From Lactifluus volemus (taxonomy: Eukaryota > Basidiomycota > Agaricomycetes > Russulales > Russulaceae), in NCBI GenBank assembly GCA_022376515.1, contig WTXI01000214.1:1-62687 (forward strand): a stretch of 62,687 nt of DNA, in the 5' to 3' direction. Within the stretch, counting starts at the first letter, position 1. Every line of letters starts with the position of its first letter. Below are positions 1 through 10,900 of the stretch, piece by piece. The position numbers were made by a program, and so were the translations under genes. A model generated the notes under the pieces. That model ran no database searches and was not told the origin of the DNA. It was given only the letters and a program-made list of their open reading frames with translations.

Positions 1-2446
1 GTGTGATGCCAGGGAGCGAACACGTCGGCAGATGGTTGTGGAGAATCGCGGCGTACTCGAGAGCATCGTACCAGAAAGAATCGGGGAGGGAGGCATCATT
101 AAGCATAGTCCGCACCTTATCGAGCAGTGTGCGGTTCATGCATTCCGCAACACCGTTGTGCTCAGACGTGTAGGCGGTCGTTACCTCCTGACGGATTCCC
201 TTCTCCTCGAAATAACAAGTTGGTATTGTTCCAGTGTACTCGCCACCTCCGTCTGAACGCAGTACTTTGAGCTGCTTTCCCGTCTCTCGTTCGGCTCACG
301 CAACGTAGGTCTTCAGGTGCTGGAGGAGTTCGGACTTGAGTTTCAGTCCGGCAACAGACACCATCCGAGTTTTATCGTCAGTAAAGGTCGCAAAATACTC
401 GAAACCTTGACGAGAGCGCGTCGGGAGTTTGCCGCAAATGTCCAAGAATACATGGCCAAGAACGTCGGTGGCACGTGTGCTGGTCGCCTTTGATATGTCG
501 GTGCGTGTTTGCTTCCCGTTAAGACACGGTTGGCAAATGATGCTTGCGCTCGTAGGACCATCAATGGTAATCCCATCTACTATCCCCTTTTCAGCCATCC
601 GAACGATGGTATCGGTGCTGACATGTCCGAGTCGACGGTGCCAGGTGGTGAGGGAGGCTTTAGAGCCAGCGTCCTCACTGAGGAGGGCAATTTGGTCAGG
701 CGCGGGGGGATTCTCGTCATCACGCGGGAAAGGGGTGACGTTAGCGATCTGGACTCTCTCCGGGACAATGGTCTTGATGTCCATAATATAGAGGTTCGAT
801 GACATGTGACCATGGCAGGTGGTAATACCTGACTTGTCCCGAAGTAGGCAAGAGCTGTCACTGAAGAGAAGGCTTGCGCCGTGTTGCGTGAGATAAGACA
901 CGGAGAGTAAATTTCCGTGTAAATCAGGGACGAAAAGGACCTCCTGGAGGATTGCCGTTCTCCATTGGTCGTCGGTGTGCATGCGGACACGAATACGTCC
1001 GACACCCGTGGCTAAGATGGAGCGAGCATCTCCAAGTGTAACCTTGATGGGGACGGAGAGGGGAGAGAAATGGGTGAACCACGAGCGATTGCAAGACATC
1101 GTACGGGACGCCCCTGAATCGAGGATCCAGGATTCAAGAAGGGGGGGAGAGGAGTGCGACGGGCAAGCTTGATAAAGAAAGATTTCCTCGTCGTGCGATG
1201 AAGCCACCGCCACTTTTGCGGAGGTGGGCGCAGAGGTCGAAGTGGAAGGGGGGGCGGATGCCGTTGCAGGTGTCGTAGTCGCTGCCTTCGCTTCCTTTTC
1301 CTTCTGCGCCTTGAGTTTTCGGCACTCACTGACGTCATGACCCGTGTAGTTGCAATGGGTGCAACGTTTCTTTTGTTGGTCTTTGCGCTTGTTCCGATCG
1401 CCTTTCCCCTTATCCTTATCGGAATCCTTCTTCTCCGACTTCTTTTTGCCGTCCTTGCCCTTTTTGGCGGCCTTAGCATAGAAGGCGGCCGCTCCGTCTC
1501 CGGATTCACGAATGCGTGAATCCTCGTCCGTAAGGATGCGTAGCTTGATGTTCTCAGCCGTTTGATCGAGAGGGCTTAGGTTATTGAGAACAATCTTGAG
1601 CATCCTGTGAGACGCAGGGAGGGCGTTGGTGATGGCATGAGCGATCTGTTGGTCGGTGAAGGGGGATCCGGCTTCGGCGAGGCGATGAGATGCGTCGATC
1701 ATGGCGTTGATCTGGGGCTCGAGGGGCTCGGTGTCATTGAGAGGCGTGCTGAAAAGCCTGTTCATAAGTTGGGAGATTTTATGTCCTCCTCGGCCTTCGA
1801 AACGCGCTGAGAGACAGTCGAGACAGTCTTTCGCCGTCTGGGCATGGAAAATGAGGTGTGCGGGCTCTCCAGTGAGCGATAACGCGATGAGAGAGAAGGC
1901 TTGTTGGTCCTTCTCATCCCACGCGGCGGACTCGGCAGGGTAAAGGAAAGCGTTAGGGCGTGGGTCATTAAGCACAGTAAGGAGTTTGTAGCTCCTGAGG
2001 ACGACGCGCATATGAAAATGCCACACTGAGAAGTTGCTGCCGTCTTGCTCGAGCGGAGGGATGTCGTACCGTTGCGAGATGACCGTTGGGGCGGCTATCG
2101 CAGGTGGTGGACGAGCTGGTAGGATCGGAGCCTGCTGAGGTGCCGGCGGAATCGCGGCCTGCTGACGTGCGAACGGCATTCCTGCAAATGGATGCATTGG
2201 TGGAAGTCGTGGGATCGGTTCCGGGTAATGCAGCGGACGGATCACGTCAGGAGGGGATTGCGAACGAGCTGGTGTGTTCGCAGCCGAAGTCAGAGGGGAT
2301 CGTGCATGAGCGGAGTCAGCAGCGGAGCCATGAAAGGAACTGTGGACGGAGCCAGCAGGGCCGGCGACAGCGTTGTCGTTGTCTGCGTTTTGGTCGACGT
2401 CCGGGGGTTGTTGTGCCGCGGCATGTTGTGCAGCGGCTTGGCTCAT
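1..2446 (-). mobile_element. Ty1/copia Gag-Pol, 5' part, one internal stop, runs off the left edge
   Basis: The main open frame (296-2446) encodes 716 residues. In order it shows a Pro/Ala-rich start, a UBN2-type Gag region, a Lys-rich stretch, a CCHC zinc knuckle (CTHCNYTGHDVSEC), an aspartic protease motif (ILDSGAS), a GAG-pre-integrase HH-CC zinc site (HRRLGH then CQPC) and the start of the integrase core (FLDICGK). The frame stops at TGA (296-298), but the same frame continues to the window edge with integrase core sequence, including RSDGGGEYTG and EHNGVAECMNRT. The stop therefore interrupts the integrase and is not the natural end. RT and RNase H would lie outside the window. The order protease, integrase identifies copia. 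This copy is probably inactive because of the stop. Confidence 0.93.
296..298 (-). other. In-frame TGA inside the copia integrase
   Basis: On the minus strand the codons read ACC TAC GTT GCG TGA GCC GAA CGA. Recognisable integrase sequence lies on both sides in the same frame, so this is one nonsense substitution and not a frameshift. Confidence 0.85.
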
Positions 2447-2508
2447 GCTTCGAGTGATGGGCGACAGTGTGGTCGAGAAGCTCAGGTAGAGACTCGGGGC
2501 TCAGAATC

Positions 2509-2899
2509 TGTTGTAAAATAAACTCAGCGGGTTGAAAGAAAACGCTATATTCTTCATCTCTAACCTGTTGTAAAATAAACTACGTTCTAAGGTTAGATAA
2601 AGATGCTACAATGAAGATAATAAGGCATAATGTAATGCTCACCTCAGCGGGTTGAAAGAAAATGCTGAGGGAAAAGTGAGGAGGGCGCGCGAGGCCCGTT
2701 TATGTACGACTAGTCCGGAGAGTAACATGTGAAAATGCTCGTGGAGTAGAAGATACTCGAAAAACATGAAAATAGGCAGAGAGGGCCCAAGTAGAGTAGC
2801 AAGAGCGCAAAAAAGTATAAACTACGAAGTTACGATGATCAACGGAAGTGGTCCGTGCGCAGCCACTTTAGGGCTGGTCAAGAAGATGAAATCACAACA
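2509..2899 (-). repeat. LTR of the copia element (5' LTR on the minus strand)
   Basis: The segment is bounded by TGTTGT and ACAACA, the 6-bp inverted ends expected of an LTR (TG...CA), and sits just upstream of the Gag start. Its outer edge touches TTATG (2900-2904). The paralogous block 2 has AAGGTGTTATGTGGG without an insertion at 11,703-11,717, which fits a 5-bp target site TTATG. The motif TGTTGTAAAATAAACT occurs twice (2509 and 2566), and CTCAGCGGGTTGAAAGAAAA also occurs twice (about 2523 and 2643). The inner boundary is therefore slightly ambiguous, since one copy may be an internal duplication. The other LTR is outside the window. Confidence 0.78.
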
Positions 2900-2981
2900 T
2901 TATGTGGGTAGTCTGTCTTGATCATTATGCACAATCGGCATGATAATACGTCAGTCAGAATCTACTGGAGAGTGATGTTTT

Positions 2982-5591
2982 ATGATACCGGAGCATGCCC
3001 TCGCCGCGCCCACTATCTTAACCCTGGATAAATATCTAGTTGTACAGTGGTTGACTCTGGGCTGCACGTGCCAGTACGAGTATAAGCATGCCCTAACCGT
3101 TTCGGGATCCAGCCAACTCCCGGAAAGTCAAACATTCCAACCCTCCCCTACCCAGCGCAAAACGCCCCAAAACTCGCGACGTTCTTTTTCTCCGCGTCAT
3201 AAAAAGTCATTTTTAAGAACACGAACGGTGTCCCGCCCTCGCCGCCGTGGAAAACCTCCCTTAACACGCTCACATATACCACCGCTCGACGAACGCGCTT
3301 CGTTCCATGGACACAGCGACGATGATGCAGGTGAAGGAAATCAAGAGGGGGAAGACGAAGCCGAAGCCGAAGCCGAGGAAGAGCATGAAGAACCCCCGCC
3401 ACAACCCCTTCCCCTCCCTAATCCTCTGCGCCGTCAGCCGTCGATCACAATGCCCAGTGCCCTCTTCCCTCGCAGTCCGTCAATCGACCCCAACTCGTCC
3501 CAACCTGTGGTGCGCCATGTACACTTTCCAACCAAGCCGACCTACTTTGACTATGAGGTGCCTGTGGCTGGCACATCGAGCTCTCCGGAACGCCCGCCGC
3601 CGCCGTCTACACCGATTCCCCGTCGATCACGTGCGGAATCAGTTGGTGAGCTGTCTGGGAGGCGCGGCGAACGGGTCGCAGGTGGCGGCGATACCGTGAC
3701 GGTATCGGGACTGTTACGGACAGAGAAGGGCAAGCAGCGCGCGACGGATTCTGTAACGGATGCGGGATCGTCGCCTCCGACGAGGTCGACTACTTTCGCT
3801 GGGCGAAACAGAGCCGATGCGGGCGACGATGTGCGATTTGAACCCGTAAGCGCGGACACGTCGAGCGAGATTCGCGTGCGCGGGATGGAGAAGCAGTTGT
3901 CCGCTGTGCGGGAGGAACGTAGAGCGCGCGAAGAATGGTGGGACACAGAGGCGGAAACGACCTTGATTAGGGAGGAGAAGGCAGGGTATGAAGATAAGAT
4001 TAAGAGGTTGGAGGAGGAAGTGAGACGGCTCAGAGAGGAGGTACGCATCTCGAGTCCCAGTTTTTCCATCTCGTTTTTTTTTTTCGTATTGACAATCTTT
4101 TTTTTTTCTTGTTCCCGAAAGCTGGCGAGGAGACCAGCAACGACCCTCGCAGACTACTCATATTCCCACTCCATGCCCCCACCGCCACCTCCACCGCCGC
4201 CACCACCACTACCAGATAGATCCCTCGTTCTTCCCCGAATACCAACAACTCCTGCATCAACGGAACTATCCTTTTCCGACGTTCGTGCACACTTACGACA
4301 TGCTGGGACACCTGTCGAGGCTCCGATTAACGGTCCATCAAGGTCAAGGCGCGTCGGACAACCTACCATCGGCGTACCTGCAGACAAGATGGCCGCGTTC
4401 CTGAAGGAGATGAAGTCCGTACGACTAAAGAAGGTGTATAACGCACCGGCAGATATGGGGCGACCCACTCTCCATGCGAGTTCCGCCGACAACTCGTTTG
4501 TCGCTGCAGGCATTCAGCGGCCACCACGCCCACGCCCAGTCGATGGCCCTGTTGCAATCGGCGAGAAGCGAAAGAGGGAGGTCGATACGCAGGCGATGGA
4601 AGGCGTGCAGTCGATCAAGCGTCGATTGATGGGTCCAATTCCTCGCTCGGCAGACTCTTCCTTCCAATCTACAAACACGAGCTTCTCTTCTCAGTCTCAG
4701 TCTCAGTCTCAGAGCCAGGTCCAACCAGAGGCAGGACCTTCGAAGCTTCCGCGCTCATTCATACCCGTACGAGCGTGGCCTTCGAGCTCTGTGGATGGGA
4801 CGGACGTGACGCCGTCGCTCACTTCTGATGGAGATCCTGAGCAAGTACCTGATGAACCGTTGCCTCCCACTCCTCCCCAAATACCCGTAGTCGCCGCTGA
4901 ATCGCCGGAGGAACAGGTTCTTTCGCCTGTCTCATCCCCCAAAAAGGGAGCGGCTGTCCCTCGCCCGCCTACACCCCCTCGACGAGCTCAGCCCCATGAA
5001 AGACTCGCTCACAGTGTGTTTGACAAGCGTCCCCCGCGATCGCCACTTCCTGCACCTACACCACTCAAGGCACGCCCTCCAACACGATCCGCAGCGCGAC
5101 GCAGAATACTTGACGAATCTGACGACGAGGACGACCCACTGGCGATCGCAGTGTCCGATTCACCCCTTGTTGTGCGCGCGCGACGAGAGCGAAGACCCGC
5201 AGCGACGGGAATGGGAGCTGCTCGGCATACACGACGGGATGGCGAGTCATCGGCGCAAGGCGGCGAGCCAAGCAAGACTGGGCGACGGCGCACGCTAGAC
5301 GAGGAGCTACGCAACTCTGATGGGGTGACTGAAGAAGACTTGTTGGTGTTTGATATTGAGCCGCATGTGTACACCACGGTTGGGTCGGCTAGTGGACCTG
5401 GGCGTGGGCGTAAAGGGTTTCTTGCGCACGGTGGCGGTGGAGGTATCCCCGTATACGTGGGCGCTGGAACTGTCGAACGCGTAGAAGGGGGTGATGACGA
5501 TGACGATGAAGTGCAAATAATCGAACCTCCACCGCCACCGACTGCGCCAAGAAGAACAAGAGGTCGTACTGGTAGCGGTGTGCGGAGATGA
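2982..5591 (+). CDS. Disordered proline-rich coiled-coil protein, block 1 copy
   Basis: The model is exon 2982-4040, intron 4041-4121 (GTACGC...AAAG), exon 4122-5591, giving 842 residues. The intron is 81 bp, so the frame stays open even unspliced. It is supported by block 2, where the matching intron is 71 bp and only splicing keeps the frame. Visible parts are an acidic Glu/Ala stretch, a conserved HVHFPTKPTYFDYEVPVAG segment, a coiled coil (EERRAREEWWDTEAETTLIR to the intron), a run of about 11 prolines, a short WH2-like stretch (MAAFLKEMKSVRLKKV), Gln/Ser repeats and an acidic, Gly-rich tail ending in Arg. The true start is uncertain: the ATG at 3450 matches the first ATG that stays open in block 2. 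I do not recognise a named family. A link to actin or profilin is only a guess from the polyproline and WH2-like motifs. Confidence 0.7.
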   Translation: MIPEHALAAPTILTLDKYLVVQWLTLGCTCQYEYKHALTVSGSSQLPESQTFQPSPTQRKTPQNSRRSFSPRHKKSFLRTRTVSRPRRRGKPPLTRSHIPPLDERASFHGHSDDDAGEGNQEGEDEAEAEAEEEHEEPPPQPLPLPNPLRRQPSITMPSALFPRSPSIDPNSSQPVVRHVHFPTKPTYFDYEVPVAGTSSSPERPPPPSTPIPRRSRAESVGELSGRRGERVAGGGDTVTVSGLLRTEKGKQRATDSVTDAGSSPPTRSTTFAGRNRADAGDDVRFEPVSADTSSEIRVRGMEKQLSAVREERRAREEWWDTEAETTLIREEKAGYEDKIKRLEEEVRRLREEVRISSPSFSISFFFFVLTIFFFSCSRKLARRPATTLADYSYSHSMPPPPPPPPPPPLPDRSLVLPRIPTTPASTELSFSDVRAHLRHAGTPVEAPINGPSRSRRVGQPTIGVPADKMAAFLKEMKSVRLKKVYNAPADMGRPTLHASSADNSFVAAGIQRPPRPRPVDGPVAIGEKRKREVDTQAMEGVQSIKRRLMGPIPRSADSSFQSTNTSFSSQSQSQSQSQVQPEAGPSKLPRSFIPVRAWPSSSVDGTDVTPSLTSDGDPEQVPDEPLPPTPPQIPVVAAESPEEQVLSPVSSPKKGAAVPRPPTPPRRAQPHERLAHSVFDKRPPRSPLPAPTPLKARPPTRSAARRRILDESDDEDDPLAIAVSDSPLVVRARRERRPAATGMGAARHTRRDGESSAQGGEPSKTGRRRTLDEELRNSDGVTEEDLLVFDIEPHVYTTVGSASGPGRGRKGFLAHGGGGGIPVYVGAGTVERVEGGDDDDDEVQIIEPPPPPTAPRRTRGRTGSGVRR

Positions 5592-5903
5592 TGATGACTT
5601 GTGTTTTACGATGATTTAGAACATATGACACGAGATCTATCACTTGTTCATTGGTCTAAGCCTGTATGTAGTACATTGATTGTTGTGAACTTTGTTTTCG
5701 TTTGTTATTGGGCTTTTTTGTTATCATTCTTTGTCGATGTTACCCTATTTTCACTTCCTTTCCACTGTTCCCCCGGTGTGTGGCTTACTGTAAGGAACTT
5801 TGAGAGAAATTTGATTCGGAGCCAAGAGACCGGAGATCCTCAGACTCGTCCGTCTCTGTCGGCGCTTTCGGTCAGACAATCTGATCCTTGCCTTTGTACT
5901 GAT
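5592..5903. other. Short intergenic spacer and 5' region of the Nudix gene
   Basis: About 310 bases separate the two plus-strand genes. The stretch is T-rich and is conserved with small indels in block 2 (14,404-14,706), as expected for a terminator plus a compact promoter. I see no gene or clear TATA box. Confidence 0.5.
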
Positions 5904-7101
5904 ATGACTGGCCACGTATTCGGCATCTCCGACTCTGCCCTCGCCTCACTCTCAACCAGTTCACGAGTGGCCATACAGCGATTGCTCGCTCATTCACCCG
6001 AATCCTCCAACACGTACGTATCCTCATTCATTTTCGTACAATTCCGGGCCGGCGGCGCTCGTTCTCTCTCTTTCGATTCTCGCGGGGCCCCATAGGCACC
6101 AACTTCCTTTTTGAAACTTTTGAACCTGATTTGCGCTTCCCCCCCCCACTTTAGATATGCGGATCTACCGATTTCGAAGCTCGCCGCGGTGCTGGTTCTG
6201 TTGTATGAAGGAGCCGGCGGCGAGCTACGCGTGCTCTTGACCACCCGCTCGAAGGAACTGCGTTCCCATCCGGGACAGACCGCACTTCCAGGAGGGAAAA
6301 TGGACAAAACGGACGCTGGGGTGGTCGAAACTGCAGTGAGCCCTTTTTCTTTTCTTTGTCCTTCCCAATGGAGTCATTTGACGCATGGCCCGCGATTGTT
6401 GCGATTTTTTGGCTGGTAGTTTAGGGAAGCAAATGAAGAGGTCGCACTCCCACTGTACTCTCCGCACGTTCACACCCTCTGCACCCTCGATCCATTCGTC
6501 TCGCGGTACATGGTAGTGGTCACTCCCGTGGTAGCCTTTCTCGATGACCTCTCCGTTCTAGAGGAGCTGCGCGCGGCTCCTGGTGAGGTGGCACATATAT
6601 TTGACCATCCGCTCGAGGCACTGCTCGATCCTGAGTTGGTCTGCAAGGAGGCACTCGTACCGCTGGATAGCGAGCATTGGCCTTACGAGGAGGAACTCCA
6701 CGTGCGTCCCCTCGTTGTAGCGCCCTTTAGTTGTTCCTTTTCTCCCTCTTATGGTTATTACCATTACTCAGAACTTCACGGACGCCCTCTGGATAGGGAG
6801 TATTTACCGCCTGCACCGCTTCAGGAGCACAGCCTCGCCAGTGAAAGGATTTACAGCAGACATCCTCGTAGGCTTTTTCTAATTTCCCGGTCCTTGCCTG
6901 CTTTTGTTCGGTTGACTGACTGTGGAAAATTAGATGGAGATTGCGAGGATTTCGTACGCTCGCGATGCTGCATTTGAGAGGTGGGGACCAGGCCAATTGA
7001 AATCTTTTGAGGAAATCCAACAGGCTATCTCGGCTTGCTCGCAGCCACACTGGCATCCCTTATCTGGAAACGTTGCATCAACCGCAACTGTGTTGGCCTG
7101 A
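5904..7101 (+). CDS. Nudix hydrolase, CoA pyrophosphatase-like, block 1 copy (5 exons, intact)
   Basis: Exons are 5904-6013, 6155-6335, 6420-6701, 6772-6867 and 6934-7101, giving 278 residues. All introns are GT-AG and every junction keeps the frame. The Nudix box spans the exon 2/3 junction: GGKMDKTD, then VVETA, then FREANEEVALP, matching GX5EX7REUXEEXGU except at the late Gly. The preceding RSHPGQTALPGGK and the later YRLHRF and KGFTADIL motifs are typical of the peroxisomal/mitochondrial CoA diphosphatase group (yeast Pcd1, mammalian NUDT7/NUDT8). The likely reaction is hydrolysis of CoA or acyl-CoA to 3',5'-ADP and 4'-phosphopantetheine. No clear C-terminal SKL is present; the protein ends in TATVLA. 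It sits tail-to-tail with the NACHT-ankyrin gene. Confidence 0.88.
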
Positions 7102-7901
7102 TAGTTACTCAAACATCAGGTCGTTCCTCATAGATTTACGTACAAGAATACGGTAATGCGCTAATAGAATTTGTGAGTTTGGTGGTGGGAACGCACTGGT
7201 CTATGATCGTCCAAGTGATCCCATCGGACCTTGAACGACCGCAAAATGAAGGAAGAACAGCGTGGCCGACCAGGACAGGGTGGACTCTTGACTTTTGTGG
7301 AGTTAATGCATATGTATCAGTGCGGCCATTGGGTGGGATGTGCCAGACACTTAGGTGAAATATGAGGCTGGCTACTCTCCTCGGTATCTACGTAGGGTAA
7401 TGTTTTTGTTTTTTTTGAATTGGAGTTTATTGTCCCCACGTAAGTGCGACAAGACATCTATCTACGATACATCTCTAGTAAGAACGAGTCTGAGGGTCAT
7501 GTGTAAGAGATAAGGTAAAGAAAGGAGACGGCAGGCGAAGGAGTGTCATCATGTGGTGTAAAAGGTACGGTGAGAAGACGGGGTAGGGTAATGTTTATCA
7601 GGTGTATGTAAAGTAATGTAGCGTTTAGTAGCAATACAAAACGCGATAGCGAGTGACATCGGATTCCTATCACTGGCACACGTAATAGTACTACTACTCG
7701 GAGAGCTACGATACACATACTTTTCTTGAATCTGAAATTATATATGGCACGAAATATTTTTACAACTACCAGTACGATCACGGTAACAAAGACGCGCTTG
7801 TGGACGTGTGCTACGTGAGTCAAGAACGTGCCGGTATTATAACAAGGTTGGGGACATAGTGTAAGGTGTGGAATGGAGTGAAGATTGGGTTGTCACTATT
7901 G
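7102..7901. other. Convergent intergenic region, block 1
   Basis: About 800 bases lie between the stops of the Nudix (+) and NACHT (-) genes. A shortened version is in block 2 (15,894-16,386), and a related stretch (about 27,541-27,670) follows the Nudix relic. Phrases such as ATGATCRTCCAAGTGATCCC recur, but all copies contain stops, so I call no gene. The rest is AT-rich with no further features seen. Confidence 0.5.
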
Positions 7902-10900
7902 TCAGTGATGGTTGTGGAGATGGGCTGCGGTGTCGCATCCACACTCATTAGCCTGAGAAACGTGCTCTGAGAGCAGCTTGATCATCTCCTCATTATCTTG
8001 ATCCGCAATTTGGAATGCAGTCTTGCCACTGTTATCCACCAGCCGTATATCCGCTCCATGCTCGAGTAATACGCGTGCGACCGCAAATCTCCCCTCCGGT
8101 GGTTCCTCAACTCCTCTCCAGTGGCTTCTCGCCACTAGCACATGTAGCGGGGTCGAGCCATCGTCTCTCTGCGCGTTCACATCTGCACCGTAGACAAGCA
8201 ATAACCGAGCTAGTTCGAGAAAACCACGTTTTGATGCTACATGTAATTGTGTTTCGCCGTGGCCGGTAGTCTTAATTGTGACGTCTGCATGATGTTTCAC
8301 TAGCAATTGAGCTGCCTCGAAGTTCCCCCACGCAGTGGCATAATGTAGTGAAGTCCAACCATCGTCGTCCTGGATATCCGTATCCGCACCATGACTGAGT
8401 AGCCACTGTATAATTTCAGTGTCGCCGTGTACCGTCATCCCATGAAGTGGTGTTTGTTTATTGGAGCCTCGAATGTCAACCTTTGCACCGTGTTCATAGA
8501 GTAACTGTGCGACATGAAAGTGTTTGCCTGCCAATGCAGCCCCCAGGGGTATCTGATACCATCCGCCACGGGCATTCACATCTTGTAGATGCCTGACAAT
8601 GAGATCCTCTGCAAGGTCACGAAATCCACAGAGTGCGGCATAATACAGAGGGGAAGCCAGATTGCGGTGGGAGTTTAAGATAAAGTAAAAGGAACCAATG
8701 GGGGGTTGAGTGTCTATGTCGTAGCAACGGAGCCACGCCGAAAAATGTGGCTTGCTGGGTTCAAAAAGACGCTGCGGCCCCTTCCATACCTCGGACGACA
8801 CATTCCCGAATTGCGCATGGTCGACCCAGTATCGAGCCGCATATTCAGCCAGTGGAAAGCCATCCATAACTTTATCTTCATCCTCCGAGTCGGCCTTATC
8901 TTCGTAAGCCTGGTCGTCTCCGGGCAAACGCAGCAAGACACCTAGGCAAGATTGTGCGAGCGTCTTGTGCGCGGGCTCCAGGGAAATATGATAACGGGAG
9001 ACATCCGGACTTGAGTCGGCAAGACGAGGCGAGGTAAGGAACTCCTTCACCGAGAAATGCGAGAATTGAACGACTCGTGATTTGCCAGTGCCGACAATGG
9101 CAATCAAACTGGAACATGCCGCTTGAAGAGCCTCTTCTTGATCTTCCCACCGCCAGTCTGGGTTCAACTTCGGAATCCTTTCACCACTGTCGAAGTTAAC
9201 AGCGAGGACTTCTCCGAGTTCCTCAACGCGAAGTGGTCGGGTGGCCACTACGAGACATTGGAAAAGGCGATAAGCATCCTCGCGGTTTGTGCCTTTGATT
9301 CCCTTCAGAACACGTAGATATGTCTCGTCCAGGGATTCGGGCAATTCGTTGAGGACACGCTCGACATTGCGTGCAAGACATTCCCTCAACATTTCCAGCT
9401 GACACACAACCCATCGAAACCTGAGTATTTGCGTGAGAACGTGTTACCAGCGTCAACGGACAACCTTACATTCCGTCAGCATTTTTGGAGAGCGTCTTGA
9501 CAACTAGGTCCTTAATTTCTTGTCTCCACTTCTTTATCACTGGCTCCTTGTCTGAATAAATCACCGAGCGAACGTAGTCGGCAATATCTTCCTTCTGGCC
9601 ATCTTGGTCGTGCAGAGACAGCTTGAGACGTGCTAAATGTTCAAGAGAATTTCGTATATCAAGCTCGGGGCGGCTTGTTACACATATATACAAGTTTGGA
9701 AGCTGCAGCTCGACGAGTTCTTTAAGAAACCTCAAGACCTTTTGGCGCGAGCGAGGCACCCCAATTGACTTGGAAATATTGGGGCATTCGTCAAGAGCGT
9801 CGATAGTAAGATAGGTTGGGACTTGTCCAAGGACCAGAAACACGTTTTTGAGGCAATGTGAAAGTGCACTTTCACTTGGTTGTTGTTTACCCTTATCGTG
9901 CGTGGAGTACAATTCGAAAAGGGCCTTGAAGCAAAGCTCCGATTGACGACAGAGCTGAACGAGAAGAGAAGTTTGCAAGGCGCGAAGGTCTTGCTTCGCA
10001 GCATCTTTAAAGTCGAAGAAAAAATACACCATGTGAGACGGCCTGGTGTCGAGGAACTGTTTAAAGTCATCGACGATCGCAGAGCTGGTCGAAAATATGA
10101 CTTTCTTGAAAGACTTGTCAGTCAGATAGTGACGTACCTAAGAATGCTCTTTCCGGATCCGGCTATCAAGTCATAAAGGAGAGATCAGCAACGGCAAGTC
10201 GCTGGACAAAGAACATATGTACGTTTTCCATTAATCCAGAATAAGGACCCATAACCGGATGTTTTCCAATCTTGAAAAGCCTGTCCTTGAGTGAACCACA
10301 CCCCAGTGCCATCGTGGTAAGCGTCTCGGGCAGTGTTGTAATTGATGGAAGGATCTGGAGGGGAGAGCCACTGGTGAAACATTTCGCGTAACTGATGTTC
10401 ACTGGCGGTGGCATTTTGAGACTCTAGCCAGTGTCTCAGATCTCCAAGATCGTTCCCAACCTGTTGCATTGCTAACGTCGTTTCCTTTATGCCTATGACC
10501 AGGAACCTCATTATTAGCAGTAGACTAGTCGAAATACACGTTGCGCACCATCAACTACCTGATTCATCTTATTATCCATGCTGCCCGTAGCTTCCAGGAC
10601 TTGCACACTTGCAGTTAAAGCCTCATCATTTGACAATCTTTCCATCCTTTTCAGCGAATCTTCAATATCCGTCTTTCCGCACAGCTTCATCAGATATTTC
10701 TCTGAAAACCGTCAGTCAACTTGAAGTGACAACACTACAAGAGATCAACTCACTCCCCCATCCTTGTCTGATCTCCTTCGTCGCAATAGCCAGGATTCCA
10801 AGAATCTCCGCCATTATCTTCGCAATCACATTCTTCATCGCTTCAGTCAGTCGAACATTGACGTAGATCTCGAGACGTCCGAAAAAGGTTTCGATTCGGT

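Noticed and set aside
5904..7101. A peroxisomal targeting signal on the Nudix protein
   Set aside because: The spliced protein ends in TATVLA, not SKL or a clear variant, so peroxisomal location is not supported by the C-terminus.
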